Made by a program: the position numbers and the translations under genes. DNA of 64,000 nucleotides. It comes from Eudorina sp. 2006-703-Eu-15 (taxonomy: Eukaryota; Chlorophyta; Chlorophyceae; Chlamydomonadales; Volvocaceae). Location: contig BDSI01000030.1 in assembly GCA_003117195.1 (NCBI GenBank), positions 126,501 to 190,500 of the forward strand, read 5' to 3'. The first letter of the stretch is position 1; each line of letters opens with the position of its first letter. Below, piece after piece: positions 57,371 to 64,000 of the stretch. Under the pieces are notes generated by a model, which saw only the letters and a program-made list of their open reading frames with translations, searched no databases and had not been told where the DNA came from.

Positions 57371-59215
57371 GTCTCAAGGTGGAGGAAGAGGAAAAGTTGT
57401 TGGATAGTCTGTTGCGAATATAGATATTAGGCTGCTTTGGAAAGCTATCTGAGATTGTCTATGTCTCGAATTTGTTTACAAGGAGCGATGGGTCGGATGC
57501 CTTTATGAAGCATTTCGTGTATGCGTCAGCAGTTCGCGTGTAGTACTTTTGCCACGCAAGACATGTCACTTTACGCCGCCGGTTCACATAGCAGTACCAT
57601 CGCCGTTACTGAACAATTATCAGTGTATCCTTCTGCACAAGAACCTTGGCACATGATCATTGTCATTTTGGCGAGCCCTTCGGACTCGGCGCCAGACGTT
57701 GGAGCGCGAATGGGCGATTGATTCTGCGCTACAGCTCTTATAATCTTCATAATCTTTTGATCGCTGGGTACCAGTCGCATACAAGCGGGACACTTCAGTT
57801 CGCATGGCACGACGACATGTGCGTGCCTGTTGCACCTTAATGTTGCACCAGCAAATTTCCTTCGAGTTCATGGCTCGAAGTTTAATATTATCTGCATACA
57901 AGGCGTTCGCAAAGTCGGAAGTTGTGCTTGTGCAGTTGACCTCCATCGGCACGATTTCATTTTTGTTCCGCGTGTTCAGCGTGTCAGTACCTCCCATTTC
58001 CCCCCCCCCCCATTTGTGTTCAGCGTGTTCAGCGTGTCAGTACCTCCCAGCGTGTCAATATCTCCCAGCGGGGAGATATACTAGGAAAAGCGAAAGTTTG
58101 ACTCATACAAGCGTGAGTATGACGCGGAAGCGCCACACGCACCGCAATTCGTGCCTGTCGACGGGACATGAATACTCCTGGATGCATGTCTGCGTTGCGC
58201 GCAATGACGGCGCAACCCAGGGCGAAACCCGCATGCCCAGCAGACTTGTTGCGGTTGCGTACAACTGGGGTTACCCGGACGACGAGGGCATGCGGACTCC
58301 TGTTTTAATATAGACGCTGTACACGGGATGTGACCTGCGGAATATGACCAGATTGCAGGTATATCCGTAGGCACTCGCAACCGCTCGTCGCAGCTCCAGC
58401 GTCCTTGCGGCGAAAGCAATAGAACTTCAGGTTGTTTCAGCGTGCGCGGTTAAACGTTGGGAATGGAAACGGATGGACATATGTTGCCAGCCGATGAGGC
58501 CCACAACAAGTGTTCGCGCCCCGTTGATAATCGCATTGACGCGAATCCTTCGCCCGCGTCTGATTAGGACGTGTCGGATGTCGGTCTTGCGGGGCCGCTC
58601 TGGCCGCTCGGACGGGCCGTTACGCAGGACAAGGCAGACAACGAGACCAGGCAGTAACAGGCAGGGTCTAAGGATTGCACGAGACCTCGTCAGTGAAGGG
58701 ACGGCATGGACTGCGGTGGCACGCAAAAATACAAGACGACACAATACGTACACGCTGTCTGGGCCAGGCGGGGCCAGGCGGGGCCAGGTTTGGGCGGGGC
58801 CCGATTGGACCCGATGGGGTCCGAAGCTCATAAAGTATTGGGTTGCTTACAGTCCTAACACAAAACTCCTGGCAATAAACACAAAGGAGTGCAGGTGCGC
58901 TGGATCGTGCACCGGCGCAGGGCGGAAGCGCGGAATGTGGACAGCAGCACGGCCGCACACAGCAACGAACTAACAGCGCCTCATTCCGTTGCGCCCGACC
59001 GTTGGGGGCAACCGACCCGATTCGGAGTCATACCCCAGAGGCCTGCCTTGCCTGGGCATTTTCTACACGGTCACGGAATTTGCGTAGTAGTTGCAGATAA
59101 CATACGTTTGCGTTCCGGTTCGCAAAATTCTATACCTCTGCTCAACACATGATACGATGCAAAGAATGACGCGATAATTGCCGCGCTGGTGAATAAATAA
59201 GTTCCGACTGTGAAA
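57371..59215. other. Intergenic region between divergent kinase and S1-protein genes
   Basis: No supported gene. A short direct repeat (TTCAGCGTGT.. AGTACCTCCC) occurs two to three times at about 57,974-58,072, and GGGGCCAGGC three times near 58,765-58,795. Both flanking genes start here, so it should contain two promoters; I see no clear TATA box. Confidence 0.4.
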
Positions 59216-62200
59216 ATGCAGCGTGCGCTGCTGTTGCAACCTGGGAAACAGCCGCCGGCTGGCGTGTGCGGAGCCTCGACCAGCAGCCGTGCTCAGCTAC
59301 CAGCAGTAATCGCGCATAACGTGTTGCCGTGTAGAAGGAATCCTATTCTCACAGGTAAAGACGACAGCATTTCATGAAAGTACCCACAATTTCGAACGAA
59401 CCAGGTTTCTTGCTTCTTTGCTCCAGGACCAGTTAGCAAGCGTCAGAACCAGCTCGAACCATGCCGAGTTACGAGCACTTCAAAGGAGCTCTTCCAGTCG
59501 CAGCAGGCAAAGGAAATGGATATCGACGACAACGGCGAGGACGCTTACATGGACCTCCCGGACTACCAAGTGCGTTGAACGCTCCTCTTTCCATCACTGC
59601 CATACGCATATCCTTTCCCTGTCACGTGGAAAGGTTCTTGGGGACAAGCTGAGTGTTGACTTTTCGCCGCCCGTACCGTCCTTCCCGTCTTGCTTTGACC
59701 AACAGGTATTTGACCCGGACAAGGGTCCGCTGGAGAAGCGTGTGCAGCGGTCCTTCCTGGACGCCATCAACGACGACAAGGTGGACCTGAGGGACACCGA
59801 GTACTGGTTCTCCAACCCGGAGGGTGGGTCGGGTCGCGCTCCTCAGAGGGCGCGTGTGCTCAGCACGACAGTCTCTGTGTGTGTTCGCGTGTACTTGGTA
59901 ACGGTCCGCCGCATCCCCCGCTTGGCGCGGGATGCGGCGGGGCGCGAGGACGTGCCCCCACAGTGAGACACCGCCACAAGGTGCACGCAGCGCATCAATC
60001 CGCGACACGCGCAGGCTCCCGTGCAGGTTCCCTGATCGGCCTCAGAATTCAGGCCTCAGAACTGGGAAAAGGGGAAGGGGGGGGAGGAGGCGGGTGTAAT
60101 GATGCACCCATGGTGTGGCGACGGCTGGCCTACCAAGTTCCTGTGTCCCTCCTGCCCCGCGCTCCCACGGGCACGCTGGGGATGGGGTCGGCCCCCCGCC
60201 GCAGCAGGCCATGGAGGGGCAGGCAGTCGGCTTCCGACCGCCTACCCCCTCGCCTCCACCACACCCACCCTGGGCCCAGTCGGGCGGGTTTCTTTTCTAA
60301 CCACACCCACCCTGACCTGCTTTCCCCCTGTTTCCCGCGCCCGCCCGACCGGCCCCCCTCACCCCTTGCATCCCGGCCCTGCCCCCAGGCAACTGGAACA
60401 GCAAGCCCAAGCGCGTGTACTTCATGGAGGCGGACGAGGAGCCCATGGTGCCGCAGCCCTGGCACTCGCCCGCGCACGAGGAGGACGCGGGGGAAAGGGT
60501 GGGTGGCTGGGTGGCTGGGTGGAGAGTCTCCCGAGCGGGTGGGCGCTGCAGGGTGGCGGGGTTGAGTGCGCGGCACTCGATGTGGCACTCGATGTGGCAC
60601 TCGATGTGGCACTCGACTGGGGGCGACCGCCTCTGTCAGCAGCTCGTAATGCATGATGCTGGGGTGGCGTGGGGTGGAGGGGTTTGCAGGAACGTGAGTG
60701 GAGGGAGGTATAGGATATTGGTAAACATATTCAAACGGAGTGGAGGGGGGGTTCAGGGGGCCGGGGGAGCGGCAAGGGGGGGTTCAGGGATGATGGAAAG
60801 GCGGTTGGGGAAGAGACAGCAAAACGAAACAACTGCCCGCGCATCGAGCTGCGGGGATCTGGGAGGACAGGGCCAAGGATCCGCGGGGGGTGCCGGCCGT
60901 ACACGCGATGTGGGTCACTAGGGAGACCCGTGGGTCGCACCTGAGCCGTGGACAGCAGCACCGGCAGCAGCACCGGCACGGGCAGCAGCACCGGCCGCAG
61001 CACACCGGCAGCAGCACACCGGCAGTAGCAACAGCAGTCCCCGACAGCGCCGTGCATAGGCAGTAGCGTGCCACATCGGACATGGTCCCCAGCCCGGCGC
61101 GTGCGTCGGTCTGTCTGTCCGTCCGTGTGTCTGTCTGACTGCCTCTTCGCCGGCCTGCGTACTTGCCCGTGTCCTGACATACACACGTGTCCGCCAACCG
61201 TGTAAGCCCGCGCCTGCGCCCCCCCCCCCGGGGTCCGGGGAGCCTGACGTTGGGAGCTAGGGCTCGTGTGCATTCTAACAGCCGGCAGCGTTCCGACACT
61301 TCAGCGGCCGCGTGGCCGAACTGGCGTTAGACAGATTTCTTTCGCTTTGGTGTTAACTACTTCAGTCGTTATTTGTCAAGGCCTACAAGGTGGACGTCGT
61401 CACTTCGCTGGAGATCCTGGTACAGTCGAGTCTCTATCGGATATTCGCTCTGGCAGCAGCGCAGTATAAATATGTCTTACCAATTTCCTACTTATACCCC
61501 CCGGGGCACCACCCCCGCCGCCCCCCTCCTCCGCCCCCTCCTTCCCCCCAGATCATGTACGGCGACCTTGAGGAGGGGCGAGTGTACCTGGGGATGGTCA
61601 CGGACGTGTGGCTCTACCACGGGGTGCAGGTGGACATCGGGGCGGAGTTCGATGGGTGAGTGGGGGGAGGGTGTCGGAAATTGGTGGAGTGGGGGGAGGA
61701 AGGGAGGGAGGGGTATAGGAAATTGGTAGACGAATTTACAGAGGGAGGGAGGGGGTAAAGGGGGGAAGGCGGGAGGGGGATAGGAAGGGAGGGAGGGGGG
61801 AAGGGAGGGAGAGGGAGGGAGAAGGGGAGGGAGTGAGGGAGAGAGAGGCTGAAGGGGGGGAGGAGAGGGAGAGGGTCGTATGGGTGGGCTGCTGATGGGA
61901 GCCCTGTTACGGGTTTGTGGACCTCGAGGTGCGGCGGCGCTGGTGATCTGGCCACACACCCACGCCCCTTCACCTTCGCTGTGACAGCAGCGCAGCTTCA
62001 AAACCTGTCCACCAATTTGCTATGGCCATCACCCCCCAATACCCCGTACTCCTTACTCCGCGTCACTGTCCCGTGGGTCGGTTGAACTGCATCCTCATCT
62101 GGGTCGCGCCTGCTCCTTCCCGCCTTTCGCTGCCGCGGAGCGTAGTCTGATTCCCTGCTCCGAGGAGCTGTGGGAGACGGCTGTGGACCATATCGATGTG

Positions 62201-63852
62201 GGGGAGGTGGTCATGGTGGAGCTGCACAAGGTGGGTGGGGGGAGGTGGGGTGGGGTGGGGTGGGTTGTAGGCGATTGGTAGACATTGTGAAGCTGCTGGG
62301 GGGGGTGGGACGGGGTGGGTTGTAGGCGATTGGTAGACATTGTGAAGCTGCTGGGGGGTGGGTGGGGTGGGGGGCAAACAGAGGGCGTGTTTGGGTCTGT
62401 GGGGTGGGGTGGGGTGGGGGTCGGGTGGGACGGGATAGGATGGTGTGGGGTGGGATGGGGCGGACCAGGGCAGGTCGTTGGGTGGTTGACATGTGGGGTA
62501 CATGTTGCCCTAATCCACCCGCACACCATCACATCCCTCGCCGCTTCCGGCGCAGCCAACGCATTCCGTAAAACCCTCTCTTCCCACTTCCCACTCGCCG
62601 AACCTCCCCCTCCTGGCCCCTCTCCTGGCCCCTCTCCTGCCTCCTCTCCTGCCCCCCTCCCCCCCAACTCCTCGGCAGCTGCGCACCCCGGGGCTGTACC
62701 GGTGGCCGGTGCAGCTCAAGTTCACCGTCAAGGGCATGCAGGACCTCATGTAAGCTGAGGGGGAGGGGCGGGGGTTGGGGATGGGGGAAAGAGCTGGGGA
62801 TGGGGAAGAGCTGGGGATGGGAAAGAGCTGGGGATGGGGAAGAGCTGGGATGGGGGGAGGTGATATAGCTGGGCAGGGGGTATAAGAAATTGGTAGACAT
62901 ACTGCGAAGGGCAGGGGGGGTCCTGGGCGCACCACTCCCTGCCATCCGGTCAAACCCAAATCCCCGAACCGCCATCCCCGCATACACCGACGGCGCTCTT
63001 CCTGCCCCCGGCGTACCCCGCCTCCCGTATGTTCCTTATACAGCAACAGCGAATGAGCGAAACCGCAGAAGAGCACCTAACCGGTACCCGCCGACGCCCC
63101 GTCCCCTCTTCTCCCCCGCCCCCCCCCCCACACACACCGCCAGGCTCCACCCCGACGAGTACGACGCGCCCATCGACTACGGGTGGGCGGAGGCGCAGGG
63201 CTGGAGCCCCGACGAGATCGCGGCGGCGGTGGGGCGCACCCTGGACACCCCCACATACTTCCTGCCGCCCGACGAGACGGAGGTGGCGGAGAAGGTCATC
63301 GATGTGAGTGTGTGTGGGGGGGTGTTTGAAAAAGAGACCCGCCCGACCCAAACCAATGACCAATATACTTACCATATTAACCTGCGGATTGGAAGACATG
63401 AAAACAGCAACAATGCAGCCGCGCCACCACCGACAAAAGTTGCAGGGTGTGTGTGTATATCGGGGGGAATAGGAATGGGTAGACGTTGGGGGACATTGGG
63501 GGGAGGCGCGGCGGGGCGGGTGGGCGTGGGGGGATGGGGGATTGGCGGCGGGGTGATGAGGGATTGGAAGCCGGCGGGACCCGCGCTAAGTCGCGCCCGG
63601 GACCCACCCGGGACCCACCCTGAACCCACCCTGAACGTAGCTCGCACCGTTTCGCCGCCCCTCTCCCCTCCCCTCCCCTCTTCCCAACCCGCTCAGGGGT
63701 ACGGCACCGGCGACATGTACTGGCGGGACGAGCGGTCGGAGCCGGTGGAGGACTACATCGACGACCCGCTGGAGGACCCGCGCATCGAGGGCTGGCTGGA
63801 GGACCGGGTGGGGGAGGTGGACTCGGCGGCGGAGGGCGTGTTCGGAGGCTGA
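59216..63852 (+). CDS. S1-domain protein with plastid transit peptide, PTAC10/PAP3-like
   Basis: Ten exons: 59216-59354, 59427-59569, 59706-59823, 60389-60498, 61366-61419, 61552-61655, 62146-62230, 62679-62749, 63144-63303 and 63697-63852 (TGA); every phase matches, 379 residues. The start gives an N-terminus rich in Arg, Ser and Ala with few acidic residues, as expected of a chloroplast transit peptide. Residues about 48-188 are acidic and charged (MDIDDNGEDAYMDLPDY, EADEEPMVPQPWHSPAHEE). Residues about 189-275 form an S1-like OB fold (YGDLEEGRVYLGMVTDVWLY, GAEFDGLIP, VVMVELHK, PVQLKF). The tail contains HPDEYDAPIDYGW and acidic ED-rich sequence. In plants PTAC10 (PAP3) is an S1-domain subunit attached to the plastid-encoded RNA polymerase, and this arrangement matches my memory of it. 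Alternatives are another plastid S1 RNA-binding protein. Exon 5 (54 nt) is the least certain. Confidence 0.75.
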
Positions 63853-64000
63853 GGAGGCGCGGGGGGGGATGGCTGGGGAGGAGCTAGGGGGGGAAGGAGC
63901 AGCTGGGGGGCGGGGAAGGAAGCGGAAGGCGGACACGAGGATATGGCGCGGAAGCGGGAGAAGGGAAAAGGAGGAACAAGGACGATGGGGAGGACGCATG

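Overview
The window reads as nuclear DNA of a green alga, most likely a volvocalean chlorophyte. It is very GC-rich, the genes are broken into many short exons by introns with GTGCGT/GTGAGT-type donors and CAG acceptors, coding exons carry long Gln/Ala/Ser runs, and TGTAA polyadenylation signals lie downstream of several stops. I see no bacterial operon, CRISPR array or rRNA/tRNA gene. All gene models below were spliced by eye, with intron phases checked across each junction.

Layout. 1-5,511 (+): 3' part of the ribosome-biogenesis gene NOP53. 6,681-16,796: a 10.1 kb mobile element with inverted termini of about 312 bp, holding an array of alternating inverted copies of a coiled-coil sequence and no recognised transposase. 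18,049-24,674 (-) and 26,599-33,295 (-): paralogues A and B of a GNAT-fold (FemAB/BioF2-like) N-acyltransferase family. 36,891-38,708 (-): a DUF506 (PDDEXK-like) protein. 41,277-47,295 (+): paralogue C of the acyltransferase family, in opposite orientation. 48,709-51,916: a near-identical 1.6 kb tandem duplication. 55,275-57,370 (-): a CaMK/CDPK-like protein kinase with a non-RD (HGD) catalytic loop. 59,216-63,852 (+): an S1-domain protein with a putative plastid transit peptide, resembling the plastid transcription protein PTAC10/PAP3.

The genes do not form one pathway. NOP53 serves 60S ribosome assembly, the PTAC10-like protein probably serves plastid gene expression, and the kinase and DUF506 protein are likely regulatory. 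The local theme is expansion of the acyltransferase family: the three copies share the same order of exons, several of identical length (133, 126, 87 and 139 nt), but differ in N-termini, low-complexity inserts and intron content. Introns of copy B have been colonised by minisatellites, one of which is built from the gene's own exon end and 5' splice site.

Stretches between genes hold dispersed repeats, small inverted-repeat elements and microsatellites; where nothing was seen this is stated.
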